From assembly GCF_032121415.1 (NCBI RefSeq), contig NZ_CP135079.1, positions 3,720,001-3,784,000 of the forward strand: DNA of 64,000 nucleotides, read 5' to 3'. The notes under the pieces were generated by a model. That model searched no databases. It was given only the letters and a program-made list of their open reading frames with translations, and was not told the DNA's origin. Made by a program: the position numbers and the translations under genes. Source of the stretch: Streptomyces parvus. Lineage in GTDB: Bacteria > Actinomycetota > Actinomycetes > Streptomycetales > Streptomycetaceae. Below are positions 1-8,897 of this stretch, in pieces; within the stretch, counting starts at the first letter, position 1; each line of letters opens with the position of its first letter.

Positions 1-1
1 C

Positions 2-1132
2 GACCGCCGGGGCACCTGGTGCGTCCAGTGGGACGGGGTCGCCGACCGTTTCGGCGTCGACGGCCTGCTGCCGTTCACCATCTCCGACATGGACTTCGCC
101 ACCGCCCCCGAGGTCCTGGCCGCGCTCCGGGCCCGCCTGGACCACGGGGTGTTCGGCTACACCACCTGGCAGCAGGACGACTTCCGCTCGGCGATAGCCC
201 ACTGGTACGCGACCCGGTACGGCACCGAGATCGACACCGGGCAGCTCGTCTACGGGCCGTCCGTGCTCAGCCAGCTCTCCCAGCTGCTCCAGATGTGGAC
301 GGAGGAGGGAGACGGCGTCGTCGTCCACACCCCTGTGTACGACGGTTTCCGCAAGGCGATCACCGGGCTCGGGCGGGAGCTGCGCGGGGTGCCGGTGGGG
401 GACGAGGAGGCGCTGGAACGGGAGCTTTCGCGGCGCGATGCGAAGGTGCTGGTGCTGTGCTCGCCCCACAACCCGACCGGCCGGGTGTGGACGGCCGACG
501 AGCTGGCCCGGACGGCGGCGCTCGCCGAGCGGTACGGGGTCGCGGTGATCAGCGACGAGATCCACGCGGACTTCGTGCACGACGACGGTGCGGGGCGCGT
601 CCATGTGCCGTGGACGCGGGTGGCGGGCGACGGCCGGTGGGCGCTGATCACGTCCGGGTCGAAGGCGTTCAACTTTCCTGCGCTGACCGGCTCCTACGGG
701 TTCATCGGGGACCCCGGTGACCGGGCTGAGTTCCTGCGGCGGATGGAGACGGCGGAGGGGCTGGCCTCGCCGGCCGTCCTGTCGCTGACCGCGCACATCG
801 CGGCGTACCGGGAGGGGGCGGCGTGGCTGGACGCGGTACGGGCGTATGTGGCGGGGAATCTGGGTCACGTCGCGGAGCGGCTGGGGGCCGCCTTCCCCGA
901 ACTGGGCTGGCGGCCGCCGCAGGCCGGATACCTGGCCTGGATCGACCTGCGGCCACTGGGAGTGGATGAGTCCGCGTTGCAGCGGGTGCTGGTGGAGCGG
1001 GAGAGGGTGGCGATCATGGGGGGTTCGGTCTACGGGGCGCCGGGGTTCGTCCGGCTGAACGTGGGGTGTCCCCGGGGGAAGGCGGAGTTGGGGGTGGAGG
1101 CGTTGGTGCGGGGCGTGCAGGCCGTGCGCTAG
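2..1132 (+). CDS. MalY/PatB-type aminotransferase / C-S lyase (5' end outside window)
   Basis: A fold-type I PLP enzyme of the MalY/PatB group, which cleaves cystathionine-like C-S bonds or transaminates. The frame is open from base 2 without a start, and the residues before the first Met (RRGTW, KWD-like QWDGVADRFG) match the family N-terminus, so the gene begins upstream of the window. The PLP lysine lies in SGSKAFN at 662-664, and the substrate-side segment CSPHNPTGRVW is present at about 457-490. About 376 residues are visible, close to the usual 390. The stop is followed by intergenic repeats (1167-1229). Exact substrate cannot be read from the sequence. Confidence 0.85.
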   Translation, partial: DRRGTWCVQWDGVADRFGVDGLLPFTISDMDFATAPEVLAALRARLDHGVFGYTTWQQDDFRSAIAHWYATRYGTEIDTGQLVYGPSVLSQLSQLLQMWTEEGDGVVVHTPVYDGFRKAITGLGRELRGVPVGDEEALERELSRRDAKVLVLCSPHNPTGRVWTADELARTAALAERYGVAVISDEIHADFVHDDGAGRVHVPWTRVAGDGRWALITSGSKAFNFPALTGSYGFIGDPGDRAEFLRRMETAEGLASPAVLSLTAHIAAYREGAAWLDAVRAYVAGNLGHVAERLGAAFPELGWRPPQAGYLAWIDLRPLGVDESALQRVLVERERVAIMGGSVYGAPGFVRLNVGCPRGKAELGVEALVRGVQAVR

Positions 1133-1166
1133 TCGCTGATTTCGGGGGTTCCGCCCCCGCCCCCGG

Positions 1167-1229
1167 TCCTCACTCGCCGGAGGGGCTTGAAGTGCGGGCC
1201 CCTTGGTGCTCCTCAATCGCCGAAGGGGC
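1167..1229 (-). repeat. two copies of a dispersed intergenic repeat
   Basis: Positions 1167-1186 and 1210-1229 each hold, on the minus strand, a version of the 20-mer GCCCGTCCGGCGATTGAGGA. Related copies lie at 11244, 29219, 29336 and 33760, all at or beyond gene ends. A G5/C5 hairpin (ggggg-ttccg-ccccc, near 1144-1160) accompanies this pair, so a terminator-linked role is plausible. Confidence 0.6.
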
Positions 1230-1251
1230 TCGATTGGGGCACGCTGGCCTC

Positions 1252-2760
1252 ATGGTTCCAGCTTCCTCCGCCCCCGGGGAGATCCGGGTCGCCTCGCCCG
1301 TCGGGCGCTGGGTCGTGCTGACCACCGTGCTCGGGTCCGGCATGGCGATGCTCGACTCCACCGTCATCAACGTCGCCCTGCCCCGTATCGGCGAGGACCT
1401 CGGCACCGATCTGGCCGCCCTCCAGTGGACCGTCAACGCCTACATGCTCACGCTCGCCGGGCTGATCCTCCTCGGCGGGGCGCTCGGGGACCGGTACGGT
1501 CGCCGCCGGGTGTTCGTCGTCGGGGTGGTCTGGTTCGCCGTGGCCTCGCTGCTCTGCGGGATCGCGCCGAACGCCGGCGTGCTCATCGCCGCCCGGGCCC
1601 TCCAGGGCGTCGGCGGGGCGCTCCTCACGCCGGGGTCCCTCGCGCTCATCCAGGCCAGTTTCCATCCGGACGACCGGGCGCGGGCCGTGGGGCTCTGGTC
1701 CGGGTTCGGCGGGGTCGGGGCGGCCGTGGGACCGTTCGTGGGCGGGTGGCTCGTGGACGGGCCCGGATGGCGGTGGGTGTTCCTGCTGAATCTGCCGCTC
1801 GCCGCGATCTGCGTACCCGTCGCGCTCCGGCACGTACCGGAGTCGCGGGATCCGGCGGCGCACGGGCGGTTCGACGTGCTCGGGGCCGCCCTCGGGGCCC
1901 TGGCCCTCGCCGGGGTGACGTACGCGCTGATCGAGGCCCCGGAACAGGGCGCCTCCCCGCTCGTGGTCGGGTCGGCCGCCGGCGGTCTGCTGCTGGGGGC
2001 CGCGTTCGTGCGGGTGGAGCGGCGGCGGGCCGACCCCATGGTGCCGCCGTCGATCTTCCGCTCCCGGCTGTTCACCTCGGTCAACCTGGTGACCTTCTGC
2101 GTCTACGCGGCCCTCGGCGGCTTCTTCTTCCTCTCCGCGATCCAGCTCCAGGTCGTCGCCGGGTACTCGGCGCTGGGGGCCGGTACCGCGCTGCTGCCCA
2201 CCACCGTGCTGATGCTGCTCTTCTCCGCCTCCGCCGGTGAGCTGGGGCGGCGCATCGGGCCCCGTGTCCCGCTCACCGTGGGGCCGCTCCTGGCCGCCGC
2301 CGGGATGCTCCTGATGCTGCGGGTGGGGCCGGGCAGTGCCTCCTTCGGCGGGTACGTCACCGAGGTGCTGCCCGCCGTCCTGGTGCTCGGCGCCGGGCTC
2401 GTCGTGGTCGTCGCGCCGCTCACCGCGACCGTCCTGGCCGCCGTGGACGCCGGACGGGCCGGTCTGGCCAGCGGCATCAACAACGCCGCCGCCCGGGCCG
2501 CCGGGCTCATCGCGGTGGCGGCCCTGCCGCTGCTGGCCGGGATGGGGCCCGAGGCGTACCGGGACGCGGGCGAGTTCGCCACGACCTTCCGGCGGGCGAT
2601 GCCGATGTGCGCGGCGCTGCTGGTCGCCGGTGCGGTCCTCGCGTGGTGGACGGTGCGCGCCCCGGCCGCCACCGCCGCCGTCCGGGGCGAGCGGCCCGAG
2701 TGCGCGGTGCACTGCGGGGTCACCGCCCCGCCGCTGGAGCCGGAGCGGCGGGAGGGGTGA
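1252..2760 (+). CDS. MFS drug:H+ antiporter, DHA2 (14-TMS) family
   Basis: A 502-residue integral membrane exporter of the EmrB/QacA group. Visible signatures are the helix-1 motif LDSTVINVALP, the loop 2-3 motif GDRYGRRRVF, and the antiporter motif C region SGFGGVGAAVGPFVGG. About 14 hydrophobic segments are present, the usual number for DHA2. The ATG at 1252 is preferred because the upstream in-frame extension is intergenic repeat sequence. No regulator gene is adjacent, so substrate and control are unknown. It probably exports lipophilic or aromatic compounds, as is typical of the family. Confidence 0.88.
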   Translation: MVPASSAPGEIRVASPVGRWVVLTTVLGSGMAMLDSTVINVALPRIGEDLGTDLAALQWTVNAYMLTLAGLILLGGALGDRYGRRRVFVVGVVWFAVASLLCGIAPNAGVLIAARALQGVGGALLTPGSLALIQASFHPDDRARAVGLWSGFGGVGAAVGPFVGGWLVDGPGWRWVFLLNLPLAAICVPVALRHVPESRDPAAHGRFDVLGAALGALALAGVTYALIEAPEQGASPLVVGSAAGGLLLGAAFVRVERRRADPMVPPSIFRSRLFTSVNLVTFCVYAALGGFFFLSAIQLQVVAGYSALGAGTALLPTTVLMLLFSASAGELGRRIGPRVPLTVGPLLAAAGMLLMLRVGPGSASFGGYVTEVLPAVLVLGAGLVVVVAPLTATVLAAVDAGRAGLASGINNAAARAAGLIAVAALPLLAGMGPEAYRDAGEFATTFRRAMPMCAALLVAGAVLAWWTVRAPAATAAVRGERPECAVHCGVTAPPLEPERREG

Positions 2761-2813
2761 GACCCGCCCGGGGCGCGGTCCCGCCGGGACGTGACGGCAG
2801 GCACACTTGGACC

Positions 2814-3227
2814 ATGTCCATCCACGAGAACCTGCTCGGGGGCCCCGCCCCGACCCACCTCCCCGACGACCCCGAGCCGCGCGAGCTGCTCGCCGCCGGC
2901 ACCCCGCCCACCGAGGTCGCCGCGAAGTACCCCACCTCCTCGCTCGCCTGGGCGCAGCTCGCCGACGAGGCGTTCGAGGGCGGCCGGGTCGTCGAGTCGT
3001 ACGCATACGCCCGTACCGGCTACCACCGCGGACTCGACTCCCTGCGCCGGGCCGGCTGGAAGGGCCACGGGCCCGTCCCGTTCGAGCACGAGCCGAACCG
3101 CGGCTTCCTGCGCGCCCTGCACGCCCTGGCCAGGGCGGCGGGCGCGATCGGCGAGACGGAGGAGCACGAGCGCTGCACGACGTTCCTGCGCGACTCCTCG
3201 CCGACCGCCGCCGACATCCTGGGCTGA
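2814..3227 (+). CDS. DUF3151 family protein
   Basis: A 137-residue soluble protein of a family confined to actinobacteria and of unknown function. Recognisable segments are the N-terminal NLLGGPAPTHLPDDPEPREL, AWAQLADEAFE and YAYARTGYHRGLD, followed by the HEPNRGFLRALHAL helix. The ATG at 2814 starts the conserved N-terminus. It is a single gene between the MFS exporter and the kyn operon, and is followed by a strong hairpin at 3251-3281. No catalytic motif can be seen. Confidence 0.85.
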   Translation: MSIHENLLGGPAPTHLPDDPEPRELLAAGTPPTEVAAKYPTSSLAWAQLADEAFEGGRVVESYAYARTGYHRGLDSLRRAGWKGHGPVPFEHEPNRGFLRALHALARAAGAIGETEEHERCTTFLRDSSPTAADILG

Positions 3228-3250
3228 GCCCCGCCGCGCAGACCCGAGCC

Positions 3251-3281
3251 GCTCCCCGCCCGAGCACGATGGGCGGGGAGC
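3251..3281 (+). terminator. hairpin terminator after the DUF3151 gene
   Basis: A perfect 11-bp GC stem (GCTCCCCGCCC / GGGCGGGGAGC) with a 9-nt loop. It separates the DUF3151 gene from the kyn operon. A possible -10 hexamer, TAGTAT at 3286-3291, begins just after it. Confidence 0.7.
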
Positions 3282-3369
3282 CGCTTAGTATGCGAGCAGG
3301 GGACCGGAGCTCCATCACCTCACGGAAGGGGCGGACCGCTACCCGGAAGCTCGTGTCGAGGAGACAGAA

Positions 3370-4218
3370 ATGTCGACCAACCACCCCGACCCCGAAGCCA
3401 CCGGTGCGGACACCCCGTACCTGGACTTCGCGGGCACGACTCCGTACGAGGACTATGTCCAGGCGGATGTCCTGACCCACCTCCAGCACCTGCGCTCGGA
3501 CGATCCCGGCGAGATGGTCTTCCTGGTCACCACCCAGGTCATGGAGCTGTGGTTCACGGTCATCGTCCATGAGTGGGAGACCGCCACCCGCGCCCTGCGC
3601 GAGGACCGCATACCCGTCGCGCGCGACGCCCTGAAGCGTTCGCTGCGCGAGCTGGAGGCGCTCAACGAGTCCTGGCGGCCGCTGGCCGGACTCACCCCCG
3701 CCCAGTTCAACTCCTACCGGGGGTCCCTCGGCGAGGGGTCCGGGTTCCAGTCCGCGATGTACCGGCGGATGGAGTTCCTGCTCGGCGACAAGTCCGCCTC
3801 CATGCTGGTGCCGCACCGGGGCGCGCCCCGCGTCCACGCCGAGCTGGAGAAGGCGCTCGGGGAGCCCAGCCTGTACGACGAGACCCTCGCCCTGCTGGCC
3901 CGGCGCGGGTACGCCATCCCCGAGGCCGTCACCAACCGGGACCTGACCAAGCGGTACGAGCCGTCGCCCGAGGTCGAGGCCGTGTGGGCGGAGATCTACG
4001 CCTCCGACGACCAGAACGACGAGCTGGTCCGCCTCGGTGAGCTGCTCACCGATGTCGGCGAGCTGGTGTGGCGATGGCGCAACGACCACCTCGTCGCCAC
4101 CCGCCGCGCGATGGGTTCCAAGACCGGCACCGGCGGTTCCGCCGGGGTTGCCTGGCTGGAGAAGCGCGCCACGAAGAACGTGTTCCCGGAGCTGTGGACG
4201 GCGCGTAGCCATGTCTGA
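3370..4218 (+). CDS. kynA: tryptophan 2,3-dioxygenase
   Basis: A heme enzyme that opens the tryptophan indole ring to N-formylkynurenine, the first step of the kynurenine route. The protein has 282 residues, typical of the short bacterial form. It shows GFQSAMYRRMEFLLG (substrate-carboxylate Arg), the heme-ligand His in RNDHLVATRRAMG, and the glycine-rich loop SKTGTGGSAG. The usual distal His of the THQ-x2-ELW motif is replaced by Thr (VTTQVMELWF). A GAGGAG ribosome site precedes the ATG by about 6 nt, and a possible -10 (TAGTAT, 3286-3291) lies upstream. The stop overlaps the kynureninase start by 8 nt, so the two are translationally coupled. Confidence 0.92.
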   Translation: MSTNHPDPEATGADTPYLDFAGTTPYEDYVQADVLTHLQHLRSDDPGEMVFLVTTQVMELWFTVIVHEWETATRALREDRIPVARDALKRSLRELEALNESWRPLAGLTPAQFNSYRGSLGEGSGFQSAMYRRMEFLLGDKSASMLVPHRGAPRVHAELEKALGEPSLYDETLALLARRGYAIPEAVTNRDLTKRYEPSPEVEAVWAEIYASDDQNDELVRLGELLTDVGELVWRWRNDHLVATRRAMGSKTGTGGSAGVAWLEKRATKNVFPELWTARSHV

Positions 4219-5449
4219 GACCACCACCGCGACCAGGACGGAAGACCTCCGCGCGCGGGCGCTGAAGCTCGACGCCACCGACCCGCTCGCCGCCCGCCGC
4301 GAGCTCTTCGCGCTCGACGACGGCGTCTACCTCGACGGCAACTCGCTGGGCGCGCTGCCCGTCCACGTCCCCGCCCGGGTGCAGGACGTCCTCACCCGCC
4401 AGTGGGGCCAGCTGCGCATCCGGTCCTGGGGCGAGAGCGGCTGGTGGACCGCGCCCGAGCGGATCGGCGACCGGATCGCCCCGCTCGTCGGGGCCGCCGC
4501 CGGGCAGATCGTCGTCGGCGACTCGACCAGCGTGAACGTCTTCAAGGCCGTCGTCGCCGCGGCCCGGATCGCGGGCGAGGGACGCGACGAGATCCTGGTT
4601 GACGCGACGACCTTTCCCACGGACGGGTACATCGCGGCGTCCGCCGCCCGGCTCACCGGCCACCGGCTCGTGCCCGTCGCGCCGGACGACGTACCGGCCG
4701 CGCTCGGTCCTCGTACCGCCGTGGTCCTGCTCAACCACGTCGACTACCTCTCCGGCCGGCTGCACGACCTGCCCGGGCTGACCGCCGCCGTCCACGCGGC
4801 GGGCGCGGTCGCGGTGTGGGACCTCTGCCACAGCGCCGGCGCGCTGCCCGTCGGGCTCGACGAGCACGGGGTGGACCTGGCGGTCGGCTGTACGTACAAG
4901 TACCTCAACGGCGGCCCCGGTTCGCCCGCGTACCTGTACGTGGCCGAGCGCCACCAGGCCGCCTTCGACTCGCCGCTGCCGGGCTGGAACTCGCACGCCG
5001 ACCCGTTCGGCATGACGCCCGGCTACGCCCCCGCGGACGGTTCCGTACGGGGCCGGGTCGGCACCCCCGACATCGTCTCCATGCTGACGCTGGAAGCGGC
5101 GCTCGACGTCTGGGACGGGGTGTCGGTGGACACCGTACGAGCCAAGTCCCTGGCGCTGACGGACTTCTTCCTGGAGTGCGTCGAGGCGTACGTTCCGGCG
5201 GGCCGGGTCACCTCCGGCACCCCGGCCGCGCACGCCGAACGCGGCAGTCAGGTCGCCCTGCGCTGCGACGAGGCCGAGCCCGTGATGCGCCGCCTCATCG
5301 AGCGGGGCGTCGTCGGCGACCTGCGGCCGCCGGACGTGCTGCGGTTCGGCTTCACCCCGCTGTACGTCGGATTCGCCGACGCGGAGCGGGCGGCGCGGGT
5401 GCTGGCCGAGGTGCTGGCGGAAACCCCGCCGTCCGGCCCGGCCGCCTGA
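4211..5449 (+). CDS. kynU: kynureninase
   Basis: A 412-residue PLP enzyme that splits kynurenine (or 3-hydroxykynurenine) into anthranilate (or its 3-hydroxy form) and alanine. The N-terminal YLDGNSLGALP, RIRSWGESGWW, the cofactor-contacting VWDLCHSAGALP and the PLP lysine in GCTYKYLNGGPGSPAYLYV are all present. The ATG at 4211 lies inside the end of kynA (8-nt overlap). With kynA and the following hydrolase it makes a complete tryptophan-to-anthranilate set. The gene is followed by a hairpin at 5478-5508, which may reduce but not abolish read-through to the hydrolase. Confidence 0.93.
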   Translation: MSETTTATRTEDLRARALKLDATDPLAARRELFALDDGVYLDGNSLGALPVHVPARVQDVLTRQWGQLRIRSWGESGWWTAPERIGDRIAPLVGAAAGQIVVGDSTSVNVFKAVVAAARIAGEGRDEILVDATTFPTDGYIAASAARLTGHRLVPVAPDDVPAALGPRTAVVLLNHVDYLSGRLHDLPGLTAAVHAAGAVAVWDLCHSAGALPVGLDEHGVDLAVGCTYKYLNGGPGSPAYLYVAERHQAAFDSPLPGWNSHADPFGMTPGYAPADGSVRGRVGTPDIVSMLTLEAALDVWDGVSVDTVRAKSLALTDFFLECVEAYVPAGRVTSGTPAAHAERGSQVALRCDEAEPVMRRLIERGVVGDLRPPDVLRFGFTPLYVGFADAERAARVLAEVLAETPPSGPAA

Positions 5450-5477
5450 CGGGACGTCAAGGTCTGTTCGACCGGAC

Positions 5478-5508
5478 GGGGACGGTGCCGAGTGCTGGTA
5501 CCGTCCCC
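5478..5508 (+). terminator. hairpin between kynU and the alpha/beta hydrolase
   Basis: A 9-bp perfect inverted repeat (GGGGACGGT / ACCGTCCCC) with a 13-nt loop. It is either a terminator or an attenuating structure within the operon. There is no T-run. Confidence 0.5.
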
Positions 5509-5591
5509 GCAGGTCAACCCAGTTGGCCACCGGACGCGGGAACAGAACGCAGGCACAGGCGCAGGCCACGGGCAGAGGACGGTTGAGCAGC

Positions 5592-6515
5592 ATGTCGGAT
5601 TCCCCGGGATTCCCGGACTCTGCGGCGCGTGATCGGGACGAGGCGGAGAGCGCGTCGGCGTTCGCCCATCCTTCCGTCGCCCCCGACGCCACCGCCGCCT
5701 ACGGGGACCACCCGGACCAGGTCGTCGACTTCTACGCCCCGCGCGACGGCCGCACCGGCGCCCCGCTCGTCGTCTTCCTGCACGGCGGCGCCTGGCGCTC
5801 CCGCTACGACCGGGTCCACGCCTCCCCGCTCGCGGACTTCCTGGCCCGCCGGGGCTTCGCCGTGGCCAACGTGGAGTACCGGCGCGGCGGCGACGACATC
5901 CCGCAGCAGCGCGGCGGCGGGAGCGGGCCGGCGCCCGCCGGTGCGGACCCGGTCGCGGGGCGCTGGCCGGAGACCTTCGACGACGTGGCCGCGGCGCTGG
6001 ACGCGATGCCCGTGCTGGCCGCCCGCGAGCTGCCGGGCGCCGATGTGCGGCGGATCGTGGTCACCGGGCACTCGGCTGGCGGGCACCTCGCCCTGTGGGC
6101 GGCGGCGCGCCACGTCCTGCCCGAGGGGTCGCCGTGGCGGCTGCCCGCCCCGCCGCCGCTGCGCGGGGTCGTCGCCCTGGCCCCGATCGCGGACTTCGCG
6201 ACGGCGGTCCGGCTGGGGGTGTGCGGCGGTGCGGTCACACAGCTGCTGGGCGGGGAGGCCGGTCTCGCGGACCGGGCGGCGCACGCCGACCCCGGGGCGC
6301 TGCTGCCGACCGGGATCGCCACCGCGATCGTGCAGGGAGTCGATGACATCGTCGTCCCGCAGGCCGTCTCCGAGGCGTACGTCGACGCGGCGGCCCACGC
6401 CGGCGAGACGGTCGGGCTGACGCTGCTCGGCGGCGTCGGGCACTTCCCGCTGATCGACCCGGCCGCCGACGCCTGCGCCGTCGTCGCCGAGGAGATCACC
6501 CAGCTCGCCTGGTGA
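5592..6515 (+). CDS. alpha/beta hydrolase, probable kynurenine formamidase
   Basis: A 307-residue alpha/beta hydrolase of the arylformamidase-like group. It has the oxyanion motif HGGAWRS, the nucleophile elbow GHSAGGHLALW, an acid residue in QGVDDIVVP and the catalytic His in GGVGHFPLID. Its place directly after kynA-kynU suggests it hydrolyses N-formylkynurenine to kynurenine, the step otherwise missing from the operon. The ATG at 5592 is chosen because residues before it are a low-complexity extension. Other esterases share the same motifs, so the substrate assignment is by context. Confidence 0.75.
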   Translation: MSDSPGFPDSAARDRDEAESASAFAHPSVAPDATAAYGDHPDQVVDFYAPRDGRTGAPLVVFLHGGAWRSRYDRVHASPLADFLARRGFAVANVEYRRGGDDIPQQRGGGSGPAPAGADPVAGRWPETFDDVAAALDAMPVLAARELPGADVRRIVVTGHSAGGHLALWAAARHVLPEGSPWRLPAPPPLRGVVALAPIADFATAVRLGVCGGAVTQLLGGEAGLADRAAHADPGALLPTGIATAIVQGVDDIVVPQAVSEAYVDAAAHAGETVGLTLLGGVGHFPLIDPAADACAVVAEEITQLAW

Positions 6516-6538
6516 ACCCTTCCCGGAACGCGTGAATA

Positions 6539-6557
6539 GAGGACGGAAACTGTCCTC
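6539..6557. promoter_or_regulatory. short inverted repeat upstream of the NmrA-type gene
   Basis: GAGGAC-ggaaact-GTCCTC is a perfect 6-bp inverted repeat with a 7-nt centre, 64 nt before the start of the next gene. It could be an operator or a weak terminator. No T-run follows. Confidence 0.3.
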
Positions 6558-6620
6558 CAGGGTCTCTACCTTGGTCGTGTTGCCGCTCGGACGGAGTCGC
6601 AACCGACGAAGGAGATCCTC

Positions 6621-7448
6621 ATGACGATCCTGGTGACCGGAGCCACGGGAACGGTCGGCCGCCGCGTGGTCGAGCAGCTGCTGGAGCGCGGCGAGCACGT
6701 CCGGGCCCTCACCCGCGACCCGGAGCGGGCGCAGTTCCCGGCCGGGGTCGAGGTCGCCGGCGGCGACCTCACGGACCCGGCGTCGCTGGCTCCCGCGCTG
6801 CACGGCGTGACCGGGCTGCACCTCATCACCTTCGGCGGAGCCCTCTTCGCGCCGCTGGAGACCGCCGACGAGATCCTCGCCCTGGCGAAGGAGGCGGGCG
6901 TGCGCCGGGTGACCGTGCTGCACGGCGGCGGGGACACCCCGATGGAGACGGCGGTGCGCGCGAGCGACTTCGCCTGGACGGTCGTGATGCCCGTGGAGTT
7001 CATGGCGAACGCCTTGGAGTGGGCCCCCGGCATCCGGAGCGAGGGCGTGGTCCGCGAGCCGTTCGTGGACCGGCTGAGCGCGATGGTCCACGAGTCGGAC
7101 ATCGGCGCGGTGGCGGCCGTCGCACTCACCGAGGACGGTCACGGCGGCCAGGTGTACCTGGTCACCGGACCGGAGGTGCTGACCGTCCGCGACAGGACGA
7201 CGACCATCGGCGCGGCGCGGGGCGCGGAGGTGGAACTGGTCGAGCTCACCGAGGAGCAGGCGCTGGAGACCTGGCGGGGCCAGGGCATGCCGGAGGACGT
7301 GATCGCGTTCCTGATCGGCGTCTACCGGGACACCCCGCTGGAGGGCCGGACCGTCTCCGGCACGGTCGAGAAGGTCACCGGGCGGCCGGCCCGGACCTTC
7401 GCCCAGTGGGCCGGGGAGCACGCGCACCACTTCCGCGCGGAGGCCTGA
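6621..7448 (+). CDS. NmrA-like NAD(P)-binding oxidoreductase
   Basis: A 275-residue atypical short-chain dehydrogenase. The N-terminal dinucleotide-binding motif VTGATGTVGRRVVEQL is clear, followed by RALTRDPERAQFP and the GGDLTDP segment that marks the NmrA/QOR2 group. It lacks the YxxxK catalytic pair of classical SDRs. Members sense NAD(P) or reduce quinones. AAGGAG precedes the ATG by about 8 nt. It is a single gene with an inverted repeat upstream (6539-6557) and no adjacent regulator of the HxlR or TetR type. Confidence 0.8.
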   Translation: MTILVTGATGTVGRRVVEQLLERGEHVRALTRDPERAQFPAGVEVAGGDLTDPASLAPALHGVTGLHLITFGGALFAPLETADEILALAKEAGVRRVTVLHGGGDTPMETAVRASDFAWTVVMPVEFMANALEWAPGIRSEGVVREPFVDRLSAMVHESDIGAVAAVALTEDGHGGQVYLVTGPEVLTVRDRTTTIGAARGAEVELVELTEEQALETWRGQGMPEDVIAFLIGVYRDTPLEGRTVSGTVEKVTGRPARTFAQWAGEHAHHFRAEA

Positions 7449-7556
7449 CCGGACCTCCGGGACGGTACGGGGGAGGCGGGTAGTCCCTGAGACGGACGCT
7501 CCGGAATCCGTAGCGATGCTGACGACCCGCCGTCCGCCGCCGCCTACCGTGGAAAC

Positions 7557-8897
7557 GTGACCGAGACCCAGACGAAGACCAGTAGCCCGGAGTTCCGGGC
7601 AGCCGCAGGGGCGATAGACGGCCTGCGGGACGACCTCCTGCGCAACGTGTTCGCCTACCGGCCGTTGCCGCCGCTCAACCCCGACGGACGGATCGTCCGG
7701 CGGCTGCCCGAAGGGCTGCGCAGGGTCGTCGTCTGGACCCCGCACGCCCTGGTGCTGTTCGCCGCCTTCCTCGTGATGATGGCCGGGTTCGCCGAGTGGG
7801 AGTTCCGCTTCCTGATGGGCGTGGTGCCCGCGATTCCGGTGGCGATGACCCTCATCAGGCCGGTCGCCGCGTTCTGGGCGTCGATGGTGGCGACCGTCTT
7901 CTGCGCCGTCCTCGGCAGCGAGGGGCTGTGGGGGCCGAGCGCGTTCATGGCCCAGGTGGTGGTCCTGGTGGTCGTGGCCGCCCGGACCCGCCCCCGTGCG
8001 GCCGCCTGGATGTGGCTGCTGACCCTGTTCTTCGGGATGCTGCTGGAGGGCGGCGACCCGTCGATCACCGCGCCCGTGGCCACCCTCTCCGCCTTCGCGC
8101 TGCTCGTCGTCGCCGTGGTCCAGATCCGGCGCGACGCCGAACGCGAGGTCACCGTCCAGCGCACCGTCACCGCCGTCGAGCGCGACCGGCGCACGTTGCT
8201 GGAGGAGCGCACCACCATCGCCCGGGAGCTGCACGACGTGGTGGCCCACCACATGTCGGTCGTCGCGATCCAGGCCGAGGCCGCCCCCTACCGGGTGGAG
8301 AATCCGCCGCCGGAGCTGGAGCAGGCCTTCGTCACCATCCGGGAGAACGCCGTGGCCGCCCTCACCGAACTGCGCCGCGTCCTCGGGGTCGTACGGGCGG
8401 AGGACTACGAGGCCCCGGACGCCCCGCAGCCCACCCTCGCCGCGCTCGACGGGCTCCTGGACAACGTCCGCGAGACGGGCCTGGAGACGGAGAAGGTGAT
8501 CACCGGGGCCGTCCGCGAGCTGCCGCAGGGCGTCGAGCTGTCGGCGTACCGGATCGTCCAGGAGGCCCTGAGCAACAGCCTGCGGCACGCGCCGGGCGCC
8601 TCGGCCAGGGTCGAGCTCGGCTATGTCCTCGGCGGGCTCGGGCTGCGCGTGGTCAACGGCCCGCCGCGGGGCCTGGCCAAGCCCTCACCCGGTGCCGGGC
8701 ACGGGATCACCGGGATGCGGGAGCGGGTCGCGATGCTGAACGGCGAGATGACGGCCGGGACGACGGCCGACGGCGGGTACGAGGTCGCGGTGTTCCTCCC
8801 CGTGCCGCTGTCCGAGCAGCCGGAGCGGCCGGAGTCCCGGGACGCGGCCGAAGGCACCGCGGACACCGTCGTCGTCGACCGGGACGGCCGGGCATGA
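7557..8897 (+). CDS. sensor histidine kinase (HisKA_3 type)
   Basis: A 446-residue two-component kinase of the NarL-partner class. There are about six hydrophobic segments between residues 55 and 200, then a coiled stretch leading to the phosphoacceptor box ARELHDVVAHHMSVVAIQAEA (H at about residue 225). The HATPase domain follows (EALSNSLRHAPGA N-box, GAGHGITGMRERV G-box). Translation starts at GTG 7557. It overlaps the response regulator by 4 nt (ATGA), so the pair is coupled. The signal is unknown; there is no extracytoplasmic sensor domain, which suggests sensing within the membrane. Confidence 0.92.
   Translation: MTETQTKTSSPEFRAAAGAIDGLRDDLLRNVFAYRPLPPLNPDGRIVRRLPEGLRRVVVWTPHALVLFAAFLVMMAGFAEWEFRFLMGVVPAIPVAMTLIRPVAAFWASMVATVFCAVLGSEGLWGPSAFMAQVVVLVVVAARTRPRAAAWMWLLTLFFGMLLEGGDPSITAPVATLSAFALLVVAVVQIRRDAEREVTVQRTVTAVERDRRTLLEERTTIARELHDVVAHHMSVVAIQAEAAPYRVENPPPELEQAFVTIRENAVAALTELRRVLGVVRAEDYEAPDAPQPTLAALDGLLDNVRETGLETEKVITGAVRELPQGVELSAYRIVQEALSNSLRHAPGASARVELGYVLGGLGLRVVNGPPRGLAKPSPGAGHGITGMRERVAMLNGEMTAGTTADGGYEVAVFLPVPLSEQPERPESRDAAEGTADTVVVDRDGRA

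Noticed and set aside
1213..4278. A very long open frame on the minus strand, about 1000 codons
   Set aside because: It runs antisense to the MFS, DUF3151 and kynA genes, has Arg/Gly/His-rich nonsense composition, and reflects high third-position GC. Similar long antisense frames at 5514-8588, 25939-29310 and 35413-38397 were rejected for the same reason.
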